Shown here piece after piece: positions 16,202 to 26,575 of a stretch of DNA of 64,000 nucleotides (the first letter of the stretch is position 1; each line of letters opens with the position of its first letter). Source of the DNA: Frankia canadensis (GTDB taxonomy: Bacteria > Actinomycetota > Actinomycetes > Frankiales > Frankiaceae); contig NZ_FZMO01000024.1 in the NCBI RefSeq assembly GCF_900197875.1, positions 1-64,000 of the forward strand, read 5' to 3'. The notes beneath the pieces were generated by a model that worked only from the letters and a program-made list of their open reading frames with translations, ran no database searches and had not been told where the DNA came from. Position numbers and translations under genes: made by a program.

Positions 16202-16825
16202 CGATAGCCACCTTTCTGCCGACCGTTTCCCGCCGGGCCTCACGGACCGCCACAGCGGCTCGACACCTACAGAACCAGCCCGCCACCCACCCCGGATGCC
16301 CCACGATCTGCGACGACGGCGACACAGGACCGCCGGCCGGGCCGAGCTCACGGACCTCCCGACATCAGCAAATCACACGGATAGGGAATTCGCAGGGAAG
16401 CGAGCCGCCGGAGCCGACGTAGTTCCAGGACCGCAATACAGGTAAGGCTGCCTGAAGTTAGGGGAGGCTACCCAGAGGTGGTTGCCGCCCACGGTCCGAG
16501 GTTCCCAGCCTCCACACCGCGCGCCGACGATCACCCGCCGCGGGCGCCCGCCCATCAGCCCGGCGGGCCTCACCACCGGGAATCCGGACGCCGGATATAA
16601 CGCCGATCCGGCGCCATACACGTGCAACGACGCCGCATTCAGCAGACTCCACTCCGAACACAGCGGCCTGCCGGCGGCCGGCCGCGCACCTCCCGCCGCC
16701 ACCTTCGACTACTGCATGTAGTGTCATCATTGCGTAACGTCGCGATGATGCTGGCTGGCTCTGATCGGCGGACATCGCCGCGCGCTGGTCCCGCCAGCCC
16801 GGACGGGTCGGGAGGTGTAGCGTCG
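16202..16825. other. Divergent intergenic region carrying iron boxes
   Basis: No supported gene on either strand. It contains the tandem IdeR-like boxes at 16438-16476 and the leader of the plus-strand membrane protein gene. Confidence 0.5.
16438..16476. promoter_or_regulatory. Two tandem IdeR/DtxR-like iron boxes
   Basis: Against the consensus TTAGGTTAGGCTAACCTAA, the site at 16458-16476 (TTAGGGGAGGCTACCCAGA) matches 14 of 19 positions. The site at 16438-16456 (ACAGGTAAGGCTGCCTGAA) matches 12 of 19 and keeps the AGGTAAGGCTGCCT core seen in actinobacterial iron boxes. Their centres are 20 bp apart. Bacterioferritin is a known IdeR-activated gene in mycobacteria, so it is the likely target. 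Confidence 0.6.
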
Positions 16826-18025
16826 ATGTCCACAAGCCAGCGCTTCACCGCCACGCTTCTGCTGCTCTGCGCCGTGTGCGGCGCGCTCGGCCTTACCGCG
16901 CTGCGCCGATCCCTGGGATATCCCGAGGTGCTCACCGCGTCGTCCGCGGATTCCTTCTCGGCCGTGCGCGAGCACTGGCTCGCGATCTGCGTCGGCCTCG
17001 TGCTGTGCGGCGTCGCCGCCGGCCTCCTGGTGCCGATCACCGTAGGACTGGTCCGGCTCCTCCCACCAGGGCCCGAACGGTCCGCGCTGACGGTGGTGGC
17101 GGCCGCCACCACCGGCGCCCAGCTGACCGGTCTGCTGTTCTGGCTGGTGTCCGTGCCGGCGCTGGCCCGACGTGCGGCCATCCCCGCCGAGGCCGACCGC
17201 GCATCGGCCGTCTTCGACGCCGCGCGATCACTGTTCGGCGTCATGGTCGGCGAGGTCCTCGCCTGCCTGCTCCTCGCCATCTGGTCGGTCGCCCTGATCG
17301 CCAGGGCTGCCCGAGCCGGTGTCGTGCGCCGCTGCGCGGGCCGCGCGTCGCTGTCCGTGCCGGCACTCGCCCTGCTCGCCGCCCTGGGAGGGCTCGCCGC
17401 GGGTGGTGTCCTCGGCGGGGTGCTGCTTCCCTTCGGAATCGACGCGGCGGTCACCGGTCGCGTGGTCGGCCAGCTGATCTGGTACCTGTGGCTGGTCGGC
17501 CTCGCGGTCGTGGTCTGGCATCTCGAGCCAGGCCAGCCGACGCAGACCGGGTCAGACCCATGGGAGCGGACACGCGCCGCGGCTCCCACCGCGCCGACAC
17601 CACTGCCGCGTGAGGGCAGCGCGCCCAGCTGGGCTGACCCGGCCCGAGAGAGGCATGCCTCGGCAGGTGCCGAGGACGGCCACGGAGGAGGCAGCGGCTC
17701 ATCCCCCGTGGCAGACCACCGTCCAGACGATCGCTTCTTCGACGCCGCCACAGAGATCAACGGGCCGATCACGAACCGGCGCGCCGCTGACAGGCCTGCG
17801 CTGCGGGCCGCACCCCAGCCCGCCGGCCGCTTCCTCGGCGACGACGCGCCCACCGAACCGGGCGTGGACGCGACCTTCCTGTCCCACGGGTCACCCGGCA
17901 ATCCCGATCAGCCGGCCACGCCGGATACGGCCGGGTGCCCGGGCATCGGCGGGACCGCCCGCCGCGGCACTGACGGGAGCGACCAGCCCGCAGGTGCCGG
18001 CGACCCCGCGAAGGATCCCCGGTGA
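16826..18025 (+). CDS. Multi-pass membrane protein with disordered C-terminal tail
   Basis: 399 residues; family not recognised. About five hydrophobic helices lie in residues 5-235: FTATLLLLCAVCGALGL, WLAICVGLVLCGVAAGLL, LTGLLFWLVSVPAL, GEVLACLLLAIWSVALI, and a Leu/Ala/Gly-rich pair ending LIWYLWLVGLAVVVW. The last 165 residues are hydrophilic, Pro/Gly/Ala-rich and acidic, and probably disordered in the cytoplasm. The ATG at 16826 has GGAGGT 10 nt upstream; the frame is open further upstream but not conserved-looking. The stop lies 16 bp from the stop of the convergent CoA-transferase gene. Confidence 0.7.
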   Translation: MSTSQRFTATLLLLCAVCGALGLTALRRSLGYPEVLTASSADSFSAVREHWLAICVGLVLCGVAAGLLVPITVGLVRLLPPGPERSALTVVAAATTGAQLTGLLFWLVSVPALARRAAIPAEADRASAVFDAARSLFGVMVGEVLACLLLAIWSVALIARAARAGVVRRCAGRASLSVPALALLAALGGLAAGGVLGGVLLPFGIDAAVTGRVVGQLIWYLWLVGLAVVVWHLEPGQPTQTGSDPWERTRAAAPTAPTPLPREGSAPSWADPARERHASAGAEDGHGGGSGSSPVADHRPDDRFFDAATEINGPITNRRAADRPALRAAPQPAGRFLGDDAPTEPGVDATFLSHGSPGNPDQPATPDTAGCPGIGGTARRGTDGSDQPAGAGDPAKDPR

Positions 18026-18041
18026 CCCGAGAGGGCAGCCC

Positions 18042-19625
18042 TCAGCGCGGACCGAGCTCCTCGAGGACGGCCTGTGTATGCGCGCCGCTGCTCGGGGCGC
18101 GCCGTGGGCGGACCTCGTGTCCCGCGCCGTCCACCCACGGTGCTCGCGGCGGGAGAACGCGCTGGCTGCGGCCCGCCTGCGCCACCATCCAACCGTCCTC
18201 GTCCGATCCGGTGACCTGCCAGGGTGGCGGGCGGTGGCCGCGGGGCGCGGATGGCGAGTCGGCGACCCATGCGGACACGTCGCGCAGGGGGACGTCCAGA
18301 AGACTTCCGCCGCCGCGGGCAAGCGACGCGACGACCGCGAGCGCGGCGAACAGGCCTGTCAACGGATCGGCGATCGCGTCGCCGCAGAACACGGGCGACG
18401 CGGCGGCGCCGGAGCGCTCCCAGGCGACGAGGCCACCACCGACAGCGGCGTCGTCCCCGAAGGACACCGGCTGCGCGCCCCGGCCGGCCACGCCGTCGCC
18501 GCGTCCGTATCCGGTGATGCTCAGCCAGACCTTCCCGGGCTGGACGGCGACGGCGCGGGCCGCGTCCAGGCCGAGCTGTTCGAGCGCACGCGGCCGCGAC
18601 GACTCGATGACGACATCGGCTTCGTCCACCAGCCGGTGCAGCCTCGCCCGGCCGGACTCGCTCTCGAAGTCCAGGGCGACGCTGCGCTGGTCCTCGTGCA
18701 GCCAGTCGTAGAAGTCCGGATCGCCCTGTCGGGCACCGTCCGGTCGCCGCGCACTCTCCACCTTGATCACCCGCATTCCCACCTGGCCCAGCAGGCGGGC
18801 ACACAGCGGGCCGGCCCACATCGCCGAGAGGTCGACGACGAGGGGACCCCCATGACCGGAGCCCACTGGCCCACCGGGACGGGCTCCTGGAACCGCAACG
18901 CGCCGGACGGGGCTCGGCCGCCGCCCGGTGCGCAGCACGGAGGCTGGAATCGCGAGCAGGTGGGCCATGTCGGCGACCTCGCCCGCAGGTAGTCGCCGCA
19001 CAGCCGCATCGAGCACCTGCCACGCCTGATCCGTGACCTGAGCACCCGGTTGCGCCCGCGGGTCCGGACAGGCGGGTGACGTGCCAGCTCCGACGTCCTG
19101 GCCAAGCACCCCTACCAGCGCATCGATCGCCTCCACATCCGCTGGACGGGCAAGGTTCACGGCGATCCAGTCGTCCGCGGTGCGCAGCAGCCGGCAGCTT
19201 CCGTTCGCCGAGGTCCGCCCGGCGCGCCGCAGTCCCATCAGCGCGGCGCGCCCCCCAAGCAGGCTCGGCACGTCCGGCACGACGGCGTGGCCCATCTGGC
19301 CTGCCAGCGACGCGAACAGCCGGGCGGCCGCCACCGCGCGGCCAAGCACCGGGGCCCCAGGGGCGAGTGGGGCACGCCGTGGCTGACCAGTCAGCCACAT
19401 CAGCCCGCTCTGCGCCCAGGCGAGGGCGGGCGCGTCGTCGAACGGTCCGGCCGGCACCGCACGTGCTGCGACGAGGCCACGAGACGTCTCGAGCAGGCCC
19501 TGGGCGGTGAGCACCGCACCCAGCTCGTCCAGCGGATCGGGCGACGGCGCGTCAGCGAGCGGCGCCGGAGCGGCCACGGTGGCGCGCGTATCGTCGGGCG
19601 CTGGCGTTGAACCTCGCGACGACAT
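18042..19625 (-). CDS. CaiB/BaiF family III CoA-transferase
   Basis: 527 residues. The C-terminal part (from about residue 260) carries the family III landmarks VDLSAMWAGPLCARLLGQVG, VIKVES, the stretch EDQRSVALDFESESGRARL, DEADVVIESSRPRALEQLGLD, WLSITGYGRGDG and FCGDAIADPLTGLFAALAV. Family enzymes move CoA between carboxylic acids, with an Asp forming an anhydride. The N-terminal 250 residues look like a second, degenerate copy of the fold (GPFDDAPALAWAQSGLMWLTG, LLRTADDWIAVNLARP), giving a fused two-half protein. The ATG at 19625 has a GGGGGAG ribosome binding site 6 nt away. The acid substrate is unknown. Confidence 0.85.
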   Translation of the reverse strand: MSSRGSTPAPDDTRATVAAPAPLADAPSPDPLDELGAVLTAQGLLETSRGLVAARAVPAGPFDDAPALAWAQSGLMWLTGQPRRAPLAPGAPVLGRAVAAARLFASLAGQMGHAVVPDVPSLLGGRAALMGLRRAGRTSANGSCRLLRTADDWIAVNLARPADVEAIDALVGVLGQDVGAGTSPACPDPRAQPGAQVTDQAWQVLDAAVRRLPAGEVADMAHLLAIPASVLRTGRRPSPVRRVAVPGARPGGPVGSGHGGPLVVDLSAMWAGPLCARLLGQVGMRVIKVESARRPDGARQGDPDFYDWLHEDQRSVALDFESESGRARLHRLVDEADVVIESSRPRALEQLGLDAARAVAVQPGKVWLSITGYGRGDGVAGRGAQPVSFGDDAAVGGGLVAWERSGAAASPVFCGDAIADPLTGLFAALAVVASLARGGGSLLDVPLRDVSAWVADSPSAPRGHRPPPWQVTGSDEDGWMVAQAGRSQRVLPPRAPWVDGAGHEVRPRRAPSSGAHTQAVLEELGPR

Positions 19626-19700
19626 CGGGACTCCCCCACGCGCGGGCGTACCGGCACCGGCCAGGTCCGGGCGCCGGCGATCGGTACTCGTCAGCGCCGG

Positions 19701-20384
19701 TCAGTGGCGTTCCGAACCGGTCCCTGCGGCCGGGATCTCACCGCACTGGACGACGACGAAGCCACCGCGGCCGGTGTACTCGACCTGGGCGAGTTCACCC
19801 GAGCTACGGCCCACCAGATTACCCAGCTTGAAGGTCGACACGACACGCGTGCGCACTCCCGCCGTCCAGGCGACCGCGGCGTCACGGTCGACGCACACCG
19901 GCTCGTCCGTCGCCAGCACCAGCGGCGACCCCAGGCACAGGACGGCGACTCCGCCGGTACCGGAGACCTCCGTGTTGAACACACCGCCGGCCACCATCGC
20001 GCCGAGACCCCCCGATGTCGTCGTCACCTTGAACCGGAGGCCGGATTCGAGCGCCAGCAGGTTACGCCCGTTGACGGTCAGACTGTCTCGGTCCAGATGA
20101 AAGATCGACACATGGCTGCCCGACTCCGCGAACCACACGGTTCCCCGGCCCGACACCTTCATGAGGTCCTGGCCCTCGCCCGTCACCGCCCGGCGCAGGA
20201 ATCCCCCGACGCCCTGACCCTTGTAGGCGAAGTCGACGCGGCCTCGGTAGGCCACCATCGATCCCTGTTTGGCGTACATCTCGCCGCCGTCGAGGCGGGC
20301 GCGCACCATGCGCTCTCCCTCCTCGAGTGCGAACGGCGGTCCCGCGTCCTGACCGCTCGCATGGTGACCCAGCGGAAGTGTCAT
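19701..20384 (-). CDS. AIM24-family protein
   Basis: 227 residues, beta-rich. AIM24/TIGR00266 hallmarks are GEMYAKQGSMVAYRGRVDF, GEGQDLMKVSGRGTVWFAE, LTVNGRNLLALESGL, the Gly-rich GGLGAMVAGGVFNTEVSGTG, and VYVDRDAAVAW-like CVDRDAAVAW. The function is not established in bacteria; the mitochondrial homologue affects cristae organisation. The start at 20384 is ATG with a weak ribosome binding site. Confidence 0.88.
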   Translation of the reverse strand: MTLPLGHHASGQDAGPPFALEEGERMVRARLDGGEMYAKQGSMVAYRGRVDFAYKGQGVGGFLRRAVTGEGQDLMKVSGRGTVWFAESGSHVSIFHLDRDSLTVNGRNLLALESGLRFKVTTTSGGLGAMVAGGVFNTEVSGTGGVAVLCLGSPLVLATDEPVCVDRDAAVAWTAGVRTRVVSTFKLGNLVGRSSGELAQVEYTGRGGFVVVQCGEIPAAGTGSERH

Positions 20385-20467
20385 GAATCCATTGAAGCCC
20401 GCAGGCCGGGCACCGAGCGCCCACTCAGGCGTTCCCGCCGCCGCCCGCGGACCAATGGGGATATCCG

Positions 20468-20635
20468 GTGGTTGTCCTGCTCGCCCTGCTGGTCGCGGTC
20501 CCGGTGGCGCGGCTTGTGCCCAGCCGCCAGCACGGGCCGGCCGGACGGGACTGTCCGCGCTGCCGGGGCCGGGGCACTACAGCAGCATCAGCAGCATTCC
20601 GGTCGCCATCACCAGGCGGGAGGCGGCAGGCGTGA
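20468..20635 (+). CDS. Possible 55-residue membrane-anchored CxxCxGxG protein
   Basis: Hand translation from GTG at 20468 gives a hydrophobic start (VVVLLALLVAVPVARLVP) followed by CPRCRGRG, a DnaJ-like zinc-knuckle half-motif, then a basic tail. The frame overlaps the 3' end of the opposite DUF5134-like gene by 59 bp. There is no strong ribosome binding site, only GGGG about 6 nt upstream. Plausible but unproven. Confidence 0.3.
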   Translation: MVVLLALLVAVPVARLVPSRQHGPAGRDCPRCRGRGTTAASAAFRSPSPGGRRQA

Positions 20636-21275
20636 GCGGAGCCGGAGCACCGCCCCACGCGGACACCGACCTGCGCAGCAACGGACCGGCTACCGCCAGG
20701 ACCGCGGAGGCGGCGAAGATGACGGCGAACCATCCGGCCAGATCCCCGAGGTCGCCCAGGTCGCCGACCGGCCAACGACCGGCGCGGGCCATGCAGGCCA
20801 TCGCCAGTGACTCGACGACGAGCATCGAGCAGCACGACCATCGCGCCGGCTCGCAGCATGACGAGCTCGTGAGAATCAGAGTCAGGAAGATCCCGGCGAG
20901 CAGCAGATAGCCCACCGCGAAGCCGTCCGAGGTCGCCCAGCCAGCCGGCCCGGCGAACATGACCGCCATGCCCGCGGCGGTCAGCGCGTGCCCCGCCTCG
21001 ACGGGGACGAACCTCGCACTCGGCGCGAACGCCGCCCTCGCGGGGAACATCGCCCTGCGCGGGAAGGTCGAGCCGCGATCACTCGCCCGCCGCGGCGAGG
21101 CCTCCGGCCGCCGCGCGCGCCGGACGCCGCCGCCGATCCGCACCAGGTGGAATGCCGCCACGAGAGCGGCGGCCATCGCGGCGGTGACCGTGACGGCGGC
21201 GGGCAGGTGCGTGGTCGGCGACGCGAGGTGGTCGTGCCTCACCGCCGCCCGCGCCGATGCCGGCGCCCTGCACAC
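20577..21275 (-). CDS. DUF5134-like membrane protein
   Basis: Up to 232 residues with about five hydrophobic helices: AVTVTAAMAAALVAAFHLV, LTAAGMAVMFAGPAGWA, VGYLLLAGIFLTLILTSS, GWFAVIFAASAVLAVAGPLL and a C-terminal VMATGMLLMLL. The layout, with AGHALTAAGMAVMF and a His-containing first helix, resembles actinobacterial DUF5134 proteins of unknown function. The start is GTG at 21275, without a strong ribosome binding site; a later start is possible. Confidence 0.65.
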   Translation of the reverse strand: MCRAPASARAAVRHDHLASPTTHLPAAVTVTAAMAAALVAAFHLVRIGGGVRRARRPEASPRRASDRGSTFPRRAMFPARAAFAPSARFVPVEAGHALTAAGMAVMFAGPAGWATSDGFAVGYLLLAGIFLTLILTSSSCCEPARWSCCSMLVVESLAMACMARAGRWPVGDLGDLGDLAGWFAVIFAASAVLAVAGPLLRRSVSAWGGAPAPLTPAASRLVMATGMLLMLL

Positions 21276-21356
21276 GTGGGGCCCTCCTCGAGGCGCGGCA
21301 GAACGCGTCGGCCCTCATGCCAGGCGCCCACACCCGGTCGCAGGCCATCGACCATC

Positions 21357-21593
21357 TCAGTGGGCGCCCATCGCGAGCTCCGCGTCGACGAGGTCGGTGA
21401 TCCTGCCCGACCGGGCCTCCTCCACGATGACCTGCAGCTGTTCGACGCTCATCTGGACCCGCTGGCCGAAGTCGTCGGTCAGCACGATGCGGCGTTCGGC
21501 CGGCGCCTCGTGGTCGACGAAGAGCTCCGGGCATCCGCAGCTGCACTTGCCACAGAAGGTCAGGACGTGACGCGTACGCTCGGCTGCCGACAT
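21357..21593 (-). CDS. Small Cys-cluster protein
   Basis: 78 residues from ATG at 21593, with AGGAG 6 nt upstream. The N-terminal third contains CGKCSCGCPEL, four Cys in eight residues, followed by LFVDHEAPAERRIVLTDDFG and an acidic helical C-terminus. The cluster could bind zinc or an iron-sulfur centre. I recall similar short proteins in actinobacteria but no assigned function. Confidence 0.65.
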   Translation of the reverse strand: MSAAERTRHVLTFCGKCSCGCPELFVDHEAPAERRIVLTDDFGQRVQMSVEQLQVIVEEARSGRITDLVDAELAMGAH

Positions 21594-21689
21594 GGGGGAC
21601 TCCTGGCTCTGGGAGGGCGCGACCACGTCATTTTATGACCCGTAGATCGCGTCGTCTCCTGGTTGCCGTCCTATCTGAACGCTGTTGAC

Positions 21690-23453
21690 TTATTCACGCC
21701 GGTCGTCCCGCTGCGACGAGGACGCGGTACCCCCCCGCCCCGACCGGCGCCCGTCCGACGTGGAGGTCCCCGCGTCCGCGTCGCCCCGCGCGGGCCCGAC
21801 GGGCGCGAAGCCGCCGTGCCCCATGTGCGGATGGTCGTGGGCGACAGGCGGCGCGAGATTCTCCTTGACGACCCTGGGACTGACCCACCGCATCAGGTGG
21901 TGCGCGGACCCGGCCTTGTCGTCGGTTCCCGACCTGCGGGCCCCGCCGAACGGCTGGCGCCCGACGACGGCACCTGTCGGCTTGTCGTTGATGTAGAAGT
22001 TGCCGGCGGCGTATCGGAGCTGCTGCTCGGCGCGGGTGATCGCGGCCCGATCCGTCGCGACGACCGCGCCCGTCAGCGCGTAGTCGCTGGTGCGGTCGAC
22101 GAGGTGCAGGACGTCGTCCCAGGCCTGCGGGCTGCTGTCGTCGTAGACATGGACAGACAGGATCGGCCCGAACAGCTCACGGGTGAACCACTCCCGCCCC
22201 GGGTCCGTGCCGACCAGGATCGTCGGTCGCACGAACCAGCCCACGCTGTCATCGCACTGCGCACCCGCCAGCACCGTGACGGTGGAGTCGTTGGCCGCGC
22301 GGGTGCAGGCCGCCGCCAGCCTCGCGTAGGCGCGGTCGTCGATGACGGCGCCGGAGAAGTGGCCGAAGTCGTTGATGTCACCGATCGACAGCGCCTCGGT
22401 CGCCGCGGCGAGTTCGCCGTCCATCCGCCGCCACAGACTCGCCGGCAGGTAGGCACGCGAAGCCGCGGAGCACTTCTGCCCGCTGTACTCGAAGGCACCG
22501 CGCACCAGTGCCGTACGCAACACGTCGACGTCGGCCGACGGGTGCGCCACCACGAAGTCCTTGCCGCCGGTCTCCCCCACGATCCGCGGGTAGCCGCGGT
22601 AACCGTCGAGGTTGTCCGCGACCGCGCGCCACAGCCGCGCGAAGACCGCGGCGGACCCGGTGAAGTGGACACCGGCGAGATCCGGATCGGAGAACACGAC
22701 ATCGCTCACCGACTCCCCCGAACCGCCGACCAGGTTGATCACTCCCGGCGGCAGGCCGGCCGCCTCCAGCAGCCGCATGAGGAAGTGCGCGGCGAAGGCC
22801 TGGGCCGGCGCCGGCTTCCAGACGACGGTGTTCCCCATCAGAGCGGGCGCGGTCGGCAGGTTGCCGGCGATCGCCGTGAAGTTGAACGGCGTCACCGCGT
22901 AGACGAACCCTTCCAGCGGGCGCAGGTCGAGGCGATTCCACTCGCCCACTCCGCTGCGAGGCTGCATGCCGTGCAGCTCAGCCGCGAACATGACGTTGTA
23001 GCGCCAGTAGTCGATCAGTTCGCAGGCAGCGTCGATCTCCGCCTGCAGGCAGGTCTTCGACTGGCCGAGCATCGTCGCCGCGTTCAGAGTGTCCCGCCAC
23101 GGACCGGCCAGCGCCTCGGCCGCGCGCAGGAACACCGCCGCACGCTCGACGAAGCCGCACTCACGCCATGGACCGGCGGCCTGCTTCGCCGCGGCGACGG
23201 CGGCGGCGGCGTCGGCATGCGTGCTCTCCCGCAGCGAGCCGAGCACCCTGCGGTGCGCGTGCGGCTGGACGACCTCCCGTACAGGACCACTTCCCGGCCG
23301 GCTGCGGCCGCCGATCGTGTTGGTCAGTTCGAGATGCTCGCCACCGAGCCGCAGCAGGGCCCGCCGCAGGCCCGCGCGTTCCGACGAGCCAGGCGCGTAC
23401 GTCAGCGGAACCTCGTTGACGGCGTCCGGCACCGTGAACCCCGTCGCGGTCAC
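21690..23453 (-). CDS. pruA: L-glutamate gamma-semialdehyde (1-pyrroline-5-carboxylate) dehydrogenase
   Basis: 587 residues, aldehyde dehydrogenase family of the P5CDH type. Catalytic Cys is in YSGQKCSAASRAY and the general-base Glu in VGETGGKDFV. The NAD site (TPFNFTAIAGNLPTAPALMGN, FTGSAAVF) and FGPILSVHVY near the C-terminus are present. It oxidises glutamate semialdehyde to glutamate, the second step of proline catabolism. GTG at 23453 is preferred because it overlaps the putB stop as GTGA; another GTG lies 9 nt upstream. The last 50 residues (Gly/Ser/Arg-rich) extend past the usual end. Confidence 0.93.
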   Translation of the reverse strand: MTATGFTVPDAVNEVPLTYAPGSSERAGLRRALLRLGGEHLELTNTIGGRSRPGSGPVREVVQPHAHRRVLGSLRESTHADAAAAVAAAKQAAGPWRECGFVERAAVFLRAAEALAGPWRDTLNAATMLGQSKTCLQAEIDAACELIDYWRYNVMFAAELHGMQPRSGVGEWNRLDLRPLEGFVYAVTPFNFTAIAGNLPTAPALMGNTVVWKPAPAQAFAAHFLMRLLEAAGLPPGVINLVGGSGESVSDVVFSDPDLAGVHFTGSAAVFARLWRAVADNLDGYRGYPRIVGETGGKDFVVAHPSADVDVLRTALVRGAFEYSGQKCSAASRAYLPASLWRRMDGELAAATEALSIGDINDFGHFSGAVIDDRAYARLAAACTRAANDSTVTVLAGAQCDDSVGWFVRPTILVGTDPGREWFTRELFGPILSVHVYDDSSPQAWDDVLHLVDRTSDYALTGAVVATDRAAITRAEQQLRYAAGNFYINDKPTGAVVGRQPFGGARRSGTDDKAGSAHHLMRWVSPRVVKENLAPPVAHDHPHMGHGGFAPVGPARGDADAGTSTSDGRRSGRGGTASSSQRDDRRE

Positions 23454-24478
23454 GCCGACCACCGCATCGATCGTGCGGACCCCGTGGCGCCCGCGCGACG
23501 TTCGCCCATGGCGCGCGCGGCGAGGAGCAGATTGGCGGGACGTTCGACCAGCCGACGCGTCAGATACGGCAGGCTGTCGGGCCCGTAGGGCACGTACACC
23601 CGGACGGTCGCGCCCCGCGCGGCGAGCCGCCGCTGCTCGGCCTGGCGCACTCCGTGCAGCAGCTGGAACTCATAGCTGTCCGAGGCACGGCCCACCTGCT
23701 CGATCAGGCCGGAGGCCACCGAGATCAGCGCGGGATCGTGGGTGGCGATCATTGGATACCCGGGGCCGGCGACCAGAATCCCCAGGCAACGCGCGTAGGC
23801 GGCGGAGACGGCTCCGCGTCCCTGACAGACCACCGCGGCCGGCTCTCGGTAGGCCCCCTTGCACAGACGCACCCGGGAGCCCTCCCGGGCCAGGTCACGG
23901 CAGTCCGCCTCGGTGCGCCGCAGTTGCGCCTGCAGGACCGCACCGACGGAGGGAAAGTCGCGGCGGAGCTCGACCACCGTGTCCAGGGTCGCGTCGGTCG
24001 TGGTGTGATCCTCCATGTCCAGGGTGACCGTGGCGTTCACAGCCGCCGCCCCGGCAGCGATCTCCGCGGCGTTCTCGTAGGACAGCTTGCGACCGTCGTG
24101 GGGCACGGCCTGCCCGATGGCGGAGAGCTTGACCGACACGTCGAGCCCGCAGGCGCAGCCCGCCCGATCCGCCAGATCGAGCAGCCGACGGTAGGCCTCG
24201 ACGGTGGCCACGGCGTCCTCGGAACGGGTCACCTGCTCGCCCAACAGGTCGACAGTCGCGCGAAGACCGAGATCCGCCAGCCCGGCCACGACCGTGACCG
24301 CGTCCGCGTCCGTCTGACCGGCCACGAACCGGTCCACGATGGCCGTGGCGAGGGGTCCGCGCGTGAGCGAGGCGCGCACCGGGGCGAGTCCGATCAACCG
24401 GGGTACGAGGCGTCTGATCACGCCGGCCCCCCCATCCATCACCTCTGGCAATGAGAGCGGCACGTCGAGTAGCGTCAC
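23450..24478 (-). CDS. putB: Proline dehydrogenase
   Basis: FAD-dependent proline dehydrogenase, monofunctional. TIM-barrel landmarks are LGEQVTRSEDAVATVEAY, DVSVKLSAIG, VTLDMEDHTTTDATL, VGAVLQAQLRRTEADC, RVRLCKGAYREPAAV, MIATHDPALI, YEFQLLHGVR and VRVYVPYGPDSLPYLTRRL. It oxidises proline to pyrroline-5-carboxylate at the membrane. The start is uncertain: GTG 24478 (342 residues) or ATG 24439, whose product begins MDGGAGVIRRLVPRL like many family members. The frame continues open to 24628 without conservation. The stop overlaps the pruA start, so the two genes are translationally coupled. Confidence 0.9.
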   Translation of the reverse strand: MTLLDVPLSLPEVMDGGAGVIRRLVPRLIGLAPVRASLTRGPLATAIVDRFVAGQTDADAVTVVAGLADLGLRATVDLLGEQVTRSEDAVATVEAYRRLLDLADRAGCACGLDVSVKLSAIGQAVPHDGRKLSYENAAEIAAGAAAVNATVTLDMEDHTTTDATLDTVVELRRDFPSVGAVLQAQLRRTEADCRDLAREGSRVRLCKGAYREPAAVVCQGRGAVSAAYARCLGILVAGPGYPMIATHDPALISVASGLIEQVGRASDSYEFQLLHGVRQAEQRRLAARGATVRVYVPYGPDSLPYLTRRLVERPANLLLAARAMGERRAGATGSARSMRWSA

Positions 24479-26487
<2,009 letters not shown>

Positions 26488-26575
26488 GCCGGTCGGTGGA
26501 GGTCCGTACCCGCCGCGAGAGCCACCGCGGGCTCGCGCGGCCACACGGACCGGCGCGCCGTCTCGCCGGGGCGTC

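Noticed and set aside
21663-23588. 641-codon plus-strand frame
   Set aside because: Antisense of pruA, which has its full catalytic motifs.
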